DNA from: Actinophytocola sp049647105
GTDB taxonomy: Bacteria > Actinomycetota > Actinomycetes > Mycobacteriales > Pseudonocardiaceae
Length of the DNA stretch: 64,000 bases
Reading direction: 5' to 3'
NCBI RefSeq assembly: GCF_049647105.1
Contig: NZ_JBARWZ010000016.1
Coordinates: 38,276-102,275, forward strand
Shown: one piece after another, positions 8,211-16,430 of the stretch
Layout of the letters: each line of letters begins with the position of its first letter
How positions within the stretch are numbered: position 1 is the stretch's first letter
Notes under the pieces: generated by a model
Told to the model about the DNA's origin: nothing
Databases searched by the model: none
What the model saw: only the letters and a program-made list of their open reading frames with translations
Program-made: the position numbers and the translations under genes

Positions 8211-9172
8211 TCACATCGGATTCGGCACCCGGTCGTGGGCCGCCAGCCATTCGAGTGCCTCCCGGACGGCCTGGAGCGAGCTGTACCTGGGCTGGTAGCC
8301 GAGCAGCCGCACCGCCTTCGCGATGCTGCTGTTCGGGCTGTGCGCGATGTGGTCCCAGGTCAGCTCGGCGGCCGACGGCGCCACCGTCTCCCGCCACCGC
8401 TCCCACGGCAGGAACGCGAGGTTCGCCTCCCGCCCGTACCAGCCCGCGACACTCTCGGCGAAGCCACGCAGGGTCAGCGCGGCGGACGACACGACGTGGA
8501 AGCTCTCCCCCACCGCGACCGACCGGTTCGCCATCGCCGAGGTGAACGACTGGGCGACGTCGTCGGCGTGCACGTGGTGCAGCGTCTCCAGGCCGGGTTC
8601 GGCAGCGCGACCTCCTCGCCACCGGCGAGCCTGCGGTACACGTCGAGGTCGAGGTTGCCTGCCGGGTTGATCGGCACCCAGCCAGGCCCGCTGATGTGCC
8701 CGGGGTGCAGCAGGGTCGCGGGGAAACCGTGCCTGCGTGCCTGGTCGAGCAGGTACGCCTCGATCTCCGCCTTCCGCACGCCGTAGTCGCCGAACGGGCG
8801 GCGCGGCGCATCTTCCGTGGTGGGCACCGCCACGCTCGGGCCGTGGATCCAGATCGTGCCGCAGTGCAGGAAGTGCTGGACGCGCCCGGCGAGCGCCTCG
8901 ACCAGGTGCCGGGCACTGGCCGCGGTGAAGCAGATCAGGTCGATCACCACGTCCGGTTCGAGGTCGCGGACCCGGGCGCCGAACGTGCCCGCCGCCTCCT
9001 CCTCGGCCCGGTCCGCGACCACCGTGGTGACCGCCGACCACGCCCCGTCCTGCCGGTACGGCGTCGCCTTGCCCCTGGTCAGGACCGTCACCTCGTGCCC
9101 GGCCGCGACCAGCCGGGGCACGAGGTAGCCGCCGATGTGCCCGGTGCCGCCGAGCACCACAACGTGTGTCAT
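8211..9172 (-). pseudogene. NAD-dependent epimerase/dehydratase, interrupted by a one-base frameshift
   Basis: An extended short-chain dehydrogenase. From ATG 9172 (MTHVVVLGGTGHIGGYL) the nucleotide-binding G8-x2-G11-x2-G14 is clear, followed by DYGVRKAE with the catalytic Tyr/Lys. Near 8591-8597 the frame changes: before it the protein reads EEVALPNPA, after it GLETLHHVHADDVAQSF continues one frame over to the stop at 8211. One extra G in the CCGGCC run would give a single 320-residue protein. Either the gene is newly broken or the base is a sequencing error; the intact sequence on both sides favours error or a very recent event. Confidence 0.85.
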
Positions 9173-9185
9173 GCCGCGATCGTGC

Positions 9186-9410
9186 TCAGTCCCCGATGCC
9201 GATGTCCAGCGCTGCCAGCAGGTCCGGATCGGCCAGCAGCTCCAGCCGGGTGACCGTCTCGCCGTCGAACGTGAACCGGACCGCGACGCGGACCCTGCCG
9301 CGCGGCGCCCACACCGCGCCGGGCAGCGCGAGCTTCGCGTCACGTGCCCGGCCCGCGAAGTCGCGGGCGAGGTCACCATCGGGTGCGTCGGCACCCCGCA
9401 CACGCCGTCG
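9186..9410 (-). pseudogene. Remnant: C-terminal domain of a SigJ/ECF41-type sigma factor
   Basis: About 70 residues ending at 9186 read as the SnoaL-like C-terminal domain of SigJ/ECF41 sigma factors: ALPGAVWAPRGRVRVAVRFTF, then DGETVTRLELLADPDLLAALDI. The sigma regions 2 and 4 that should precede it are absent. The stop is 14 bp before the epimerase start; SigJ-type genes often lie next to such oxidoreductases. No plausible start or RBS precedes it. The exact upstream limit is uncertain (about 9400-9420). Confidence 0.6.
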
Positions 9411-9459
9411 CGCCCGGCTGGTGCGAGACCGACGATGGGCCCGATCTCTCGGCGCGGAA

Positions 9460-9606
9460 TTGTCGGTGGAGGCGGTTACCGTCTCGGCGGGCTCGTTGCT
9501 GGCCGACGAAGAGCGGCACGCGGCGGCACGACGGCTCGCCGAGGAGATCGCGGCGCTGCCGTCCCCTTCGGACATCGCCGTCCGGCTGCCCACCCTGATC
9601 CCGTGA
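9460..9606 (+). pseudogene. Remnant: C-terminus of an MGT-family glycosyltransferase
   Basis: The last ~45 codons of this frame read SAGSLLADEERHAAARRLAEE, then IAALPSPSDIAVRLPTLIP, which matches the C-terminal helix and tail of macrolide-type glycosyltransferases (ARRLAAEIAALPSP pattern). Nothing else of the enzyme remains upstream. The stop TGA at 9604 is followed closely by GAGGAG and the RidA start, so RidA was probably the next gene of the lost transferase. Confidence 0.5.
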
Positions 9607-9614
9607 GGAGGACC

Positions 9615-9983
9615 ATGCGCGCCGAGTACCCGTCCGGCGGCGACTTCGAGGACGTGTACGGCTACAGCCGTGCCGTCCGCGTCGGCGACCACGTCCACGT
9701 CGCCGGGACCTGCGCCCGCGACCTCGACGGCACCGACACCTATGTGCAGGCGAAGGAAGCGCTGTCGATCATCGAGACCGCACTGAAGGAGGCGGGCAGC
9801 GGCCCGGCTGCCGTGGTGCGGACCGTGACGTACGTGACCGACATCGGCGACAGGTTACTTGTGGCCAGGGCGCACGCCGAGATGTTCGGTGACGTGCGCC
9901 CGGCGGCCACCCTCGTCGAGGTCCGCGCACTGCTCGACCCGCGCATGAGGGTAGAGATCGAGGCCTATGCGATCGAGACCTGA
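9615..9983 (+). CDS. RidA family protein (YjgF/YER057c/UK114)
   Basis: A 122-residue RidA family protein. Family members form trimers and many deaminate reactive enamine/imine intermediates. Visible features are GYSRAVRVGDHVHVAGT (residues 16-32) and the C-terminal RPAATLVEVRALLDPRMRVEIEA; the Arg near 96 in VGDVRPAAT/EVRALL is the region that holds the substrate-binding Arg in active members. GAGGAG precedes ATG 9615. The 3' end overlaps the convergent YceI gene by 19 bp. Confidence 0.9.
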   Translation: MRAEYPSGGDFEDVYGYSRAVRVGDHVHVAGTCARDLDGTDTYVQAKEALSIIETALKEAGSGPAAVVRTVTYVTDIGDRLLVARAHAEMFGDVRPAATLVEVRALLDPRMRVEIEAYAIET

Positions 9984-10492
9984 GTCGCGGAAAGCGACAG
10001 CGAGAACCGCAACCGCCTGCCGGTCATGCCCTTCGCCGCCGTGATGCCCCACGCATAGCGGTCCACCTCCGCGGTGGCCCGCAGCCGCAGCTTGCCGTCG
10101 AGCACGCGAACCTCGTCGATCCGCACGTCGAGCGGCTCGGTGCGGCCTCGCACGGTCAGCGTGCCGCGCAGTGTCCAGCCACCGTCGCGGACCACGCCGG
10201 TCGCCGTGAACGTGATGTCCGGGTGCTGTGCGACGTCGAGGTACTGCCCGGACCGCACGGTGTTGTCACGTGCGGAGAGGCCGGTGTCGAAGCTGTCGGC
10301 GGCGATGGTGGCGCGCACCGTCGACGTCTCGGCCGGCGAGGCGACGTGCACGAGGCCTTCGCGGAGCGCGAAGGTGCCGCGTACGGGCGCGAGCCCGAAC
10401 AGGTGCCGGGTCGCGAACGAGATCGTCGACTCGCCCGGCTCGATGCGGTACGCGCCCGCGGTGGGGACCTCCACGGTCTCAGTGCTGGTCAT
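9965..10492 (-). CDS. YceI family lipid-binding-fold protein
   Basis: A 175-residue YceI-like protein without a signal peptide, so cytoplasmic. The family beta-barrel pattern is clear: AGAYRIEPGESTISFATRHL near the start, SFDTGLSARDNTVRSGQYLDV in the middle (residues ~77-97) and the WTLRGTLTVRGRTEPL strand pair. Such proteins bind isoprenoid-like molecules in E. coli; the ligand here is unknown. Its start overlaps the end of the methyltransferase gene by 14 bp, so the two form an operon. Confidence 0.9.
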   Translation of the reverse strand: MTSTETVEVPTAGAYRIEPGESTISFATRHLFGLAPVRGTFALREGLVHVASPAETSTVRATIAADSFDTGLSARDNTVRSGQYLDVAQHPDITFTATGVVRDGGWTLRGTLTVRGRTEPLDVRIDEVRVLDGKLRLRATAEVDRYAWGITAAKGMTGRRLRFSLSLSATQVSIA

Positions 10493-11084
10493 GCTGACGT
10501 CCTTCCAGGTCACACCGGCGCTCCGCGGCGCCGGCGAGGTGCGGTATCCCGGCGCCGAGCGGGCCGGGCAGGTCGAAGCGGTGCAGGTCGACGACGTCGA
10601 AACCGGCACGTCTGATGGCGGGGCCGGTCTCCCGGTTCGGGCGGCAACGTGCGCCGACCAGCCTGGTGAGCCCGGCGTAGACGTTCTGGCCACGCCGTAC
10701 CCAGGTGCCTGAGGGCGCGGCGACGTGCTCCGCGAACAGGAACCGCCCACCGGGCCGCAACACGCGGTGCACCTCGGCGAGTGTGGCGGCCTGATCGGCG
10801 ACCGAGCACAGCACGAACGCGCAGACGACCGCGTCGACGCTTCCGCCGGGCAGCGCCAGCTCCTCGGCGCGACCGTCGAGCACCCGCACGTCGAGCCCGA
10901 GCCGGCCAGTGGCGGCACCGGTGCGTTCACGGGCGGCGGCGCCGGGTTCGACGGCCACCAGCCGCACGTCCGGGTGGTAGTACCGGAGGTTGGTGCCGTC
11001 ACCGGGACCCAGCTCGAGCACGGTGCCGCGCAGCGCGCCGACGAGCGCCGGCCAGAGCGAGGTTCGCGGAACTGTCGTGGTCAT
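10479..11084 (-). CDS. Class I SAM-dependent methyltransferase
   Basis: A 201-residue Rossmann methyltransferase. Motif I VLELGPGDG is at residues 22-30, the acidic residue ending strand 2 is in LVAVEPG, and the motif around VDAVVCAFVLCSVAD matches strand 4. It resembles the UbiE/phospholipid N-methyltransferase-like group (VLRPGGRFLFAEHV). ATG 11084 is chosen because the upstream frame is the shadow of the divergent kinase promoter. It is cotranscribed with yceI downstream. Substrate unknown. Confidence 0.87.
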   Translation of the reverse strand: MTTTVPRTSLWPALVGALRGTVLELGPGDGTNLRYYHPDVRLVAVEPGAAARERTGAATGRLGLDVRVLDGRAEELALPGGSVDAVVCAFVLCSVADQAATLAEVHRVLRPGGRFLFAEHVAAPSGTWVRRGQNVYAGLTRLVGARCRPNRETGPAIRRAGFDVVDLHRFDLPGPLGAGIPHLAGAAERRCDLEGRQHDQH

Positions 11085-11179
11085 GGCGGTAGCGTCGCGT
11101 GCAGGGGAGGAGTCACACATCGACCAGCCGGCTGGTTCGAATTCGACTTTGGTCGATGGTCGCCGCACCATCCGGCTCG

Positions 11180-11185
11180 TACGCT
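11180..11185 (+). promoter_or_regulatory. Leaderless-type -10 box TACGCT
   Basis: TACGCT (TANNNT) ends 7 nt before GTG 11193 of the histidine kinase, with no ribosome-binding site in between. Confidence 0.45.
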
Positions 11186-11192
11186 CGGGTTC

Positions 11193-12314
11193 GTGCACTA
11201 CCAGCTCTGCGGCCGCAAGCTGTGGCTGACGATGACGATGATCGCCGTGTTCATGGCGGCGATCGTGTATGGCGACGCCCAAGCCGGGAGCTCGCCGGCC
11301 ATGACGGCGCTGCAGATCGCCACCGCGGTCGCAGGGCTCGCGTTGTTCCCGCTGCTGTTCACGCGGCCGATGCCGGCGGCGCTGGCGCTGACGGTGCTGG
11401 CGGCGGTCGCCGCGACCGGCACACCGGTGGCCAACATCGCGACCCTGCACATCGCGCGGAGCCACCGGCTGCGCGTGGCGGTCGCGGTGGCGACGGCGGG
11501 CGTTGTCGCGCACGCGGCGCGGGGTCTGTGGCAGCCGACCAGCGGCCTGTCGTACGGCTGGTGGCTGACGCTGATCGTAGTGCTGCACGCGGGCCTGGTC
11601 GGCTGGGGCCAGCTGGCGGCGGCGCGGGCGGCGGTGATCACGTCCCTGAAGGAGCGGGCCGAACGCGCGGAGGCCGAGCAGGGCAGGCGGGTCGCGGAGG
11701 CGAGGGCGGCGGAGCGCGCGGCGATCGCGCGGGAGATGCACGACGTGCTGGCGCACCGGCTTTCGCTGCTCGCGACGTACGCGGGTGCGCTGGAGTACCG
11801 GCAGGACCAGCCGCCGGAGCGGCTGTCGCAGGCGGCGGGCGTGATCAGGACGACCGTGCACCAGGCGTTGAACGAGCTGCGGGACGTGATCGCGCTGCTG
11901 CGCGACGAACCGGACGACCTGGCACGCCCGGTGCCCGCACTGGCGGACCTGCCGTCACTGGTGGCGGAGTCGAGGGCGATCGGCACCCCGGTGGAGCTGC
12001 GCGGCGGCGAGATCGGGCTGACGGAGGTGCCCGGGACGACCGGCCGGACCGCGTACCGGGTGGTGCAGGAGGCGCTGACGAACGCGCGCAAACACGCACC
12101 GGGCCAGCCAGTACGCATAGCACTGGACGGCACGCCGGGTGCCCAGCTGCAGATCGACGTGTCGAACCCGCTGGGCACCACGTCGTCGATCCCGGGCACC
12201 GGCACGGGTCTGGTGGGCCTGACGGAACGAGTGCGGCTGGCCGGCGGGCGACTGGACCACCGCGCGACCGCGACGGAGTTCCAGGTGTCGGCATCACTAC
12301 CGTGGCCGGCATGA
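11193..12314 (+). CDS. Two-component sensor histidine kinase (NarL/DesK type)
   Basis: A 373-residue membrane kinase. About four or five hydrophobic helices fill residues 8-150, then a coiled-coil linker (SLKERAERAEAEQGRR). The dimerisation and phosphoacceptor helix contains EMHDVLAHRLS with His183, followed by the HATPase domain: TAYRVVQEALTNARKHAP holds the N box and GTGLVGLTERVRLAGG the G box. There is no large extracellular sensor domain, so it probably senses within or near the membrane. The response regulator gene follows after 22 bp. Confidence 0.93.
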   Translation: MHYQLCGRKLWLTMTMIAVFMAAIVYGDAQAGSSPAMTALQIATAVAGLALFPLLFTRPMPAALALTVLAAVAATGTPVANIATLHIARSHRLRVAVAVATAGVVAHAARGLWQPTSGLSYGWWLTLIVVLHAGLVGWGQLAAARAAVITSLKERAERAEAEQGRRVAEARAAERAAIAREMHDVLAHRLSLLATYAGALEYRQDQPPERLSQAAGVIRTTVHQALNELRDVIALLRDEPDDLARPVPALADLPSLVAESRAIGTPVELRGGEIGLTEVPGTTGRTAYRVVQEALTNARKHAPGQPVRIALDGTPGAQLQIDVSNPLGTTSSIPGTGTGLVGLTERVRLAGGRLDHRATATEFQVSASLPWPA

Positions 12315-12336
12315 GCGAGTCGCGGACGCCGCAGCC

Positions 12337-12981
12337 ATGATCCGGGTACTGATCGTCGACGACGACGCGCTGGTCCGCGCCGGCCTGACGATGATGCTCG
12401 ACGGCGCCGACGGCATGCGGGTGGTGGGCGAGGCAGGCGACGGCGACCAGGTACCCGCGGCACTGGACGCGCACCCGACCGACGTGGTGCTGATGGATAT
12501 CCGCATGCCCAGGGTGAACGGCATAGCGGCGACAGCGAAGGTGCGTGCCAGGACCAACCCACCCGACGTGATAGTCCTGACCACGTTCGACTCGGACGAG
12601 AACGTGCTGCGCGCGCTACGTGCGGGCGCGAGCGGTTTCCTGTTGAAGGACGCCCCGCCGGCGGAGATCGCGGCCGCGGTCCGCCGGGTGGCCGCGGGCG
12701 AGCCGATGCTGTCCCCGACGATCACCCGCCGCCTGATGGACCGCGCGGCAACGGAGGCCGGTGCGTACAGCCAGGCCCGCTCGGCACTGGCAACCCTGTC
12801 GGCACGGGAACACGACGTGGCGGTGGCAGTGGGTCAGGGCCACACGAACGCGGAGATCGCGGCGGAACTACACGTCAGCGTGGCAACGGTGAAATCCCAC
12901 ATCACCCGCGTACTGACCAAACTGTCGGCAGGCAACCGAACACAGATCGCCCTACTGGTCCACGACGCGGGCCTGGTGTGA
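12337..12981 (+). CDS. NarL/LuxR-type response regulator
   Basis: A 214-residue regulator. The receiver domain has the acidic pocket DDD at 8-10, phosphoacceptor Asp54 in LMDIRMPRVNG and Lys104 in FLLKDAPP. The C-terminal LuxR helix-turn-helix spans about 147-205 (LSAREHDVAVAVGQGHTNAEI, then ELHVSVATVKSHITRVLTKL). It is paired with the kinase just upstream. Targets cannot be read from the window. A DnaA-box element follows 72 bp after its stop. Confidence 0.94.
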   Translation: MIRVLIVDDDALVRAGLTMMLDGADGMRVVGEAGDGDQVPAALDAHPTDVVLMDIRMPRVNGIAATAKVRARTNPPDVIVLTTFDSDENVLRALRAGASGFLLKDAPPAEIAAAVRRVAAGEPMLSPTITRRLMDRAATEAGAYSQARSALATLSAREHDVAVAVGQGHTNAEIAAELHVSVATVKSHITRVLTKLSAGNRTQIALLVHDAGLV

Positions 12982-13052
12982 GGAGCTGGCCTCCGGCCCC
13001 CTCGAACCACGCTACGCCGGCCCACCGACAGTCCCGGCCCCCCGCACCCCGG

Positions 13053-13172
13053 TTGTCCACAGCAACACCGGTTATCCACAGTCAAGATCGACAACACAGA
13101 AATGTCAGCCCCCACCGGTAGACTGGCATGGCGGGACGCCCCCGGGAACGGGTGGGGGTTGGCATCCGGCCG
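13053..13172 (+). repeat. DnaA-box repeat element, copy 1
   Basis: Two DnaA boxes, TTGTCCACA at 13053-13061 and TTATCCACA at 13072-13080, lie in the same orientation with start points exactly 19 bp apart. After a 22-bp gap comes a conserved 70-bp block (13103-13172) that begins TGTCAGC and contains CCGGTAGACTGGCA and the potential stem CGCCCCC/GGGGGTTGG. The same arrangement occurs inverted at 41435-41555, with about 67 of 70 positions identical and the final 43 bp unchanged. It is non-coding: small open frames across it differ between the copies. Confidence 0.85.
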
Positions 13173-13230
13173 GTTCGCGGCTTTCGGGCCCGCATTCAGG
13201 ACGTTCGTTGCGGTGATCTCAGCGAGCACG

Positions 13231-14073
13231 TCAGGAATGTGCGCGCATCTCGGGGCTGCCGAATCTGGCCACGTAGTGCCAGACCCTTTTCAGGGCTTGC
13301 TCGTCGTACCGGCCGGTGCGGGACGCGTCGCCGATGGTCCGGGCATCCAGTCGGCCGTCACGGGCGAGAGATTCGCCGAGTTCCACGAACTCCGGGCCTC
13401 GATAGGCGGGATTGCCGCGTAGTTCGGTCGTGGTCAGCGTGAAGCCGCCGTGCCATTCGATCGGGCATGCCAACGCTCTGGCCGCGGTCTCTGTCGGGGT
13501 GCCGCGGTAGCAGGGGTCGAGGACCAGGGCTTCGACATCTGTTGCGAGGTCGACGACGCCGTGTACCTGGGTCTCGACGTAGTCGTCGAGCGCGTCCCTG
13601 TCGTCCGCTTCGGCCATGGCGACCAGCGTGGACATTCGCGCCGCGACGCCGAAGTGCTCCGGCTCGAACACGCTGTCCGGGTAGCAGAACGTGCTCCGGG
13701 CCAGTGTGTGCTCGCCCAGGCGCAGGTACGACGAGCCGAAGCGCGGTGAGCCGCCGACCAGGCGCCCGCGGAAGTTCAGCGATCCGTACTTGGGCCGGTC
13801 CGTCGGCACTCCGTCGTCGTAGGCACCGGCGAAGATCCGGCTCTCCCACCGCCAGCGGTCACCGCAGGGGAACGCGGTCAGGCCCCCGTTGCTGGTCCCG
13901 GTCTCGAACTGCGACCGGTACACCCCGTCGCGCGCCATGAGCCGCAGGATCGGCGCCCCGTCCATGAGCCGATCGGGGTGGAAGTGCAGCGTCACGCGCC
14001 ACGACGGGTCCACCGGCTCGCCGGTCGCCAGCGTCGTGACGTGGGCGATGGCCCGGTCGTGTGGATGGGACAT
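13231..14073 (-). CDS. DUF3626 domain-containing protein
   Basis: A 280-residue protein matching DUF3626 over its full length. Typical stretches are VTLHFHPDRLMDGAPILRLM (about 27-46) with two His, DGVYRSQFETGTSNGGLTAF (about 49-68) and GDRWRWESRIFAGAYD (70-86). The family may have an enzyme-like fold, but I know of no established activity. It is monocistronic, transcribed away from the hdeD-like gene. No membrane or secretion signals are visible. Confidence 0.85.
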   Translation of the reverse strand: MSHPHDRAIAHVTTLATGEPVDPSWRVTLHFHPDRLMDGAPILRLMARDGVYRSQFETGTSNGGLTAFPCGDRWRWESRIFAGAYDDGVPTDRPKYGSLNFRGRLVGGSPRFGSSYLRLGEHTLARSTFCYPDSVFEPEHFGVAARMSTLVAMAEADDRDALDDYVETQVHGVVDLATDVEALVLDPCYRGTPTETAARALACPIEWHGGFTLTTTELRGNPAYRGPEFVELGESLARDGRLDARTIGDASRTGRYDEQALKRVWHYVARFGSPEMRAHS

Positions 14074-14192
14074 GGCGGGCAGTATCCACGCACGGTGGCG
14101 ATGCGATTCCGTATGGTCGCGGGGCCGACCCGGACGGCGGAATCTGCGACTGCCGCGTTGCCGGATCCCCGCGACAGGTCGACCATTCGAAT

Positions 14193-14735
14193 GTGCTGGA
14201 ACTTCTCGCTCGCCGGTGGCATCTCGTCGTGTTGCGTGGTGTGGTCGCCATCCTGTTCGGGATTGTCGCCATCGTGTGGCCCGAGATCACCGTGTTGTCG
14301 CTCGCGTTGCTGTTCGGGATCTACACGCTGCTCGACGGCATCACGTCGCTCATGATGGGGATCGGGCAGGACACCGACCGGATGTACCTGATCACGCTCG
14401 GGATCCTTGGGGTGCTCGCCGGGGTGCTCGCGCTCGTGTGGCCGCGGATAACCGTCATCGTGCTGCTCGTGATCATCGCCGTGTGGGCGATCGTCGCGGG
14501 GGTCATGCAGATCGCGGCGGCGATCCGGTTGCGGAAGGTGATCCACAACGAATGGTTCCTCGCCCTGTCGGGGGTCGTCTCGCTCGTACTCGGCCTGCTG
14601 CTCATCGTGCAGCCCGCCGAAGGGGCCATCGCGCTGGTCATCGCGATCGCCACCTTCGCCATCGTGTGGGGCGTCATCCTGGTCGTGCTCGGGTTCCGCG
14701 TCCGCACACTGGCTCGCGCGGACCGGCCCGTCTAG
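14193..14735 (+). CDS. HdeD family membrane protein (DUF308)
   Basis: A 180-residue protein with six hydrophobic helices arranged as three repeated hairpins of the DUF308 type (WHLVVLRGVVAILFGIVAIVWP, then LGILGVLAGVLALVWP, then LALSGVVSLVLGLLLIV). In E. coli HdeD helps acid resistance; function in actinobacteria is unproven. Start GTG 14193 is chosen because it precedes the first helix in the usual register; the frame is open further upstream but reads as non-membrane shadow sequence. The RBS is weak, so the start is less certain than the frame. Confidence 0.82.
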   Translation: MLELLARRWHLVVLRGVVAILFGIVAIVWPEITVLSLALLFGIYTLLDGITSLMMGIGQDTDRMYLITLGILGVLAGVLALVWPRITVIVLLVIIAVWAIVAGVMQIAAAIRLRKVIHNEWFLALSGVVSLVLGLLLIVQPAEGAIALVIAIATFAIVWGVILVVLGFRVRTLARADRPV

Positions 14736-14769
14736 CGCGGCGACGGCACGACCGTCAGCCGGTGGCGGT

Positions 14770-14775
14770 TACCTT
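14770..14775 (+). promoter_or_regulatory. Leaderless-type -10 box TACCTT
   Basis: TACCTT ends exactly 6 nt before ATG 14782 of the GDSL hydrolase. There is no Shine-Dalgarno sequence in the gap, so the transcript should begin at or near the ATG. Confidence 0.55.
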
Positions 14776-14781
14776 GGACGG

Positions 14782-15558
14782 ATGCGCATTCGCAGATACG
14801 TCGCGATCGGGGACAGCTGCGCGGAGGGTATCGACGACCCGTACCCGGACGGCCGCGGCTACCGGGGATGGACCGACCTGGCGGCGGGCGAACTGGCGCG
14901 GGTGTCGCCGTCGCTTGAGTACGCGAACCTCGCGGTGCGCGGCAGGCGGCTCGACCAGATCCTCACTGAGCAGGTGCCGCTCGCGGTCGCGCACCGGCCG
15001 GACCTGGTGACCTTGTTCGGCGGCGGCAACGACGTGCTGCAGGGCCGCTGGCAGACCATGGCGCGGTCACTGGACGAGATCGTGGCGACCATGGCGGAGG
15101 TCGCGGACACGATGGTGCTGCTGACGCTGCCGGACATCGCGCGGCTGCCGGGCCTCGGCAGGCTACGGCCCCGGGTGACGCGGCTGAACGACCTGATCAC
15201 CGAGACGGCCGCGAAGTACGGCACGCTGCTGGTCGACGTCCGCGACGACGAGTACTGCCACGACGAACGCCTGTACAGCGCGGATCGGCTGCACCTGGGC
15301 CCGCTCGGCCACCACCGCGTCGCCGCGCACGTGCTGACCGCCCTGGACCAGGAGCCGGACCCGGCGTGGCTCGCCCCGCTCCCGCCCGCGGCCCGCGAAC
15401 CGGTGTGGCGCACCGCGGTCGGCCACTGGACGTGGGTGCGGCAGCACGTCTACCCGGCCGTCCACGACACGATCCGCAACAAGCTGTCCGGCCGCCAGCC
15501 GGGCGACGGCTTCGTCGCGAAACGCCCGGAACCGGGCCCGTTCACGCCAGCGCCCTGA
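14782..15558 (+). CDS. SGNH/GDSL-type hydrolase (esterase/lipase)
   Basis: A 258-residue cytoplasmic SGNH hydrolase. Block I AIGDSCAEG places the nucleophile at Ser12, block III is FGGGNDVL with the oxyanion Asn, and block V DRLHLGPLGH supplies the Asp and His of the triad. This is the SGNH_hydro group common in actinomycetes (YVAIGDSxxEGxDDPYPDGxxYRGWxD). The substrate is an ester of unknown nature. No signal peptide is present. Confidence 0.92.
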   Translation: MRIRRYVAIGDSCAEGIDDPYPDGRGYRGWTDLAAGELARVSPSLEYANLAVRGRRLDQILTEQVPLAVAHRPDLVTLFGGGNDVLQGRWQTMARSLDEIVATMAEVADTMVLLTLPDIARLPGLGRLRPRVTRLNDLITETAAKYGTLLVDVRDDEYCHDERLYSADRLHLGPLGHHRVAAHVLTALDQEPDPAWLAPLPPAAREPVWRTAVGHWTWVRQHVYPAVHDTIRNKLSGRQPGDGFVAKRPEPGPFTPAP

Positions 15559-15587
15559 CTGACCCGTTCGGGGTGACCAGCACGCGC

Positions 15588-15593
15588 TACCGT
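15588..15593 (+). promoter_or_regulatory. Leaderless-type -10 box TACCGT
   Basis: TACCGT ends 6 nt before ATG 15600 of the pentapeptide protein, the same spacing as at several other genes in the window. Confidence 0.55.
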
Positions 15594-15599
15594 GCAGTC

Positions 15600-16379
15600 A
15601 TGTCCACCTTGCGGGCCGACTGCGGCAGTTGCTTCGGCTTGTGTTGCGTCGCACCGGCGTTCGCGAAGTCCGCCGACTTCGCCATCGACAAACCGGCAGG
15701 TAGGCCGTGCCCCAACCTGCTCACCGACTTCCGCTGTGGCATCCACGAAACGTTGCGCCCGCACGGCTTTCCCGGCTGCACGGTGTTCGACTGCCTTGGC
15801 GCGGGCCAGCAGGTGGCGCAGGTCACCTACGGTGGAGTGTCCTGGCGGGACGAACCGGGCACCGCGACCGAGATGTTCGACGTGTTCGCGGTCATGCGCC
15901 AGCTGCACGAGATCCTGTGGTACCTCACGGAAGCGTCGGCGAAGGCGCCCGCGGACGACGTGTCCACCGCGCTGAAGGACGTCGAGGAACGCACCAACGC
16001 AGACGCGGCAACCCTTCTGGAAACGGACGTCGACGCGCTCCGCCTCCGCGTCCGCCCGCTGCTCGCCCGCACCAGCGAGACCCTCCGTGCCGGCATCCGA
16101 GGCAAGAAGGACCATCGCGGCGCCGACCTGATCGGCGCGAAGCTGCGCAAGGCGGCGCTGCGCGGCGCGAACCTGCGTGGCGCGTACCTGATCGGCGCCG
16201 ACCTCACCGGCGCCGACCTGCGCGAGGCCGACCTGCTCGGCACGGACCTGCGGGACGCGAACGTCCGCGGCGCCGACCTCACCGGCGCGCTGTACCTCAC
16301 CCAGTTCCAGCTGAACGCCGCGCAGGGCGACGAGTCCACCAGTGTCTCGGCCGGACTGATCCGCCCGACGCACTGGTAG
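15600..16379 (+). CDS. Pentapeptide repeat protein with an N-terminal Cys-rich (YkgJ-like) region
   Basis: A 259-residue two-part protein. The first 65 residues contain CGSCFGLCC followed by further Cys at the RPCPNL, FRCGIH, PGCTVF and FDCLGA positions, which resembles the metal-binding CxxC...CC pattern of YkgJ-type proteins. From about residue 171 it has roughly thirteen pentapeptide repeats (A(D/N)LxG), which fold as a right-handed quadrilateral helix. The middle section is helical. Pentapeptide proteins can mimic DNA or act as scaffolds; no function can be assigned here. Confidence 0.85.
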   Translation: MSTLRADCGSCFGLCCVAPAFAKSADFAIDKPAGRPCPNLLTDFRCGIHETLRPHGFPGCTVFDCLGAGQQVAQVTYGGVSWRDEPGTATEMFDVFAVMRQLHEILWYLTEASAKAPADDVSTALKDVEERTNADAATLLETDVDALRLRVRPLLARTSETLRAGIRGKKDHRGADLIGAKLRKAALRGANLRGAYLIGADLTGADLREADLLGTDLRDANVRGADLTGALYLTQFQLNAAQGDESTSVSAGLIRPTHW

Positions 16380-16430
16380 AGCCAGGCTCAACGGCGCTCG
16401 GCATGATCGTCCACAAGGAAGCATGGCGGC

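Noticed and set aside
11140..11160. tRNA-like GGTTCGAA motif
   Set aside because: The T-loop-like sequence has no acceptor stem or anticodon arm at the required distances. No tRNA was found anywhere in the window.
13053..13080. Origin of replication at the DnaA boxes
   Set aside because: Only two boxes, no AT-rich unwinding region and no dnaA, dnaN, recF or gyrB nearby; the element is repeated, so it is not oriC.
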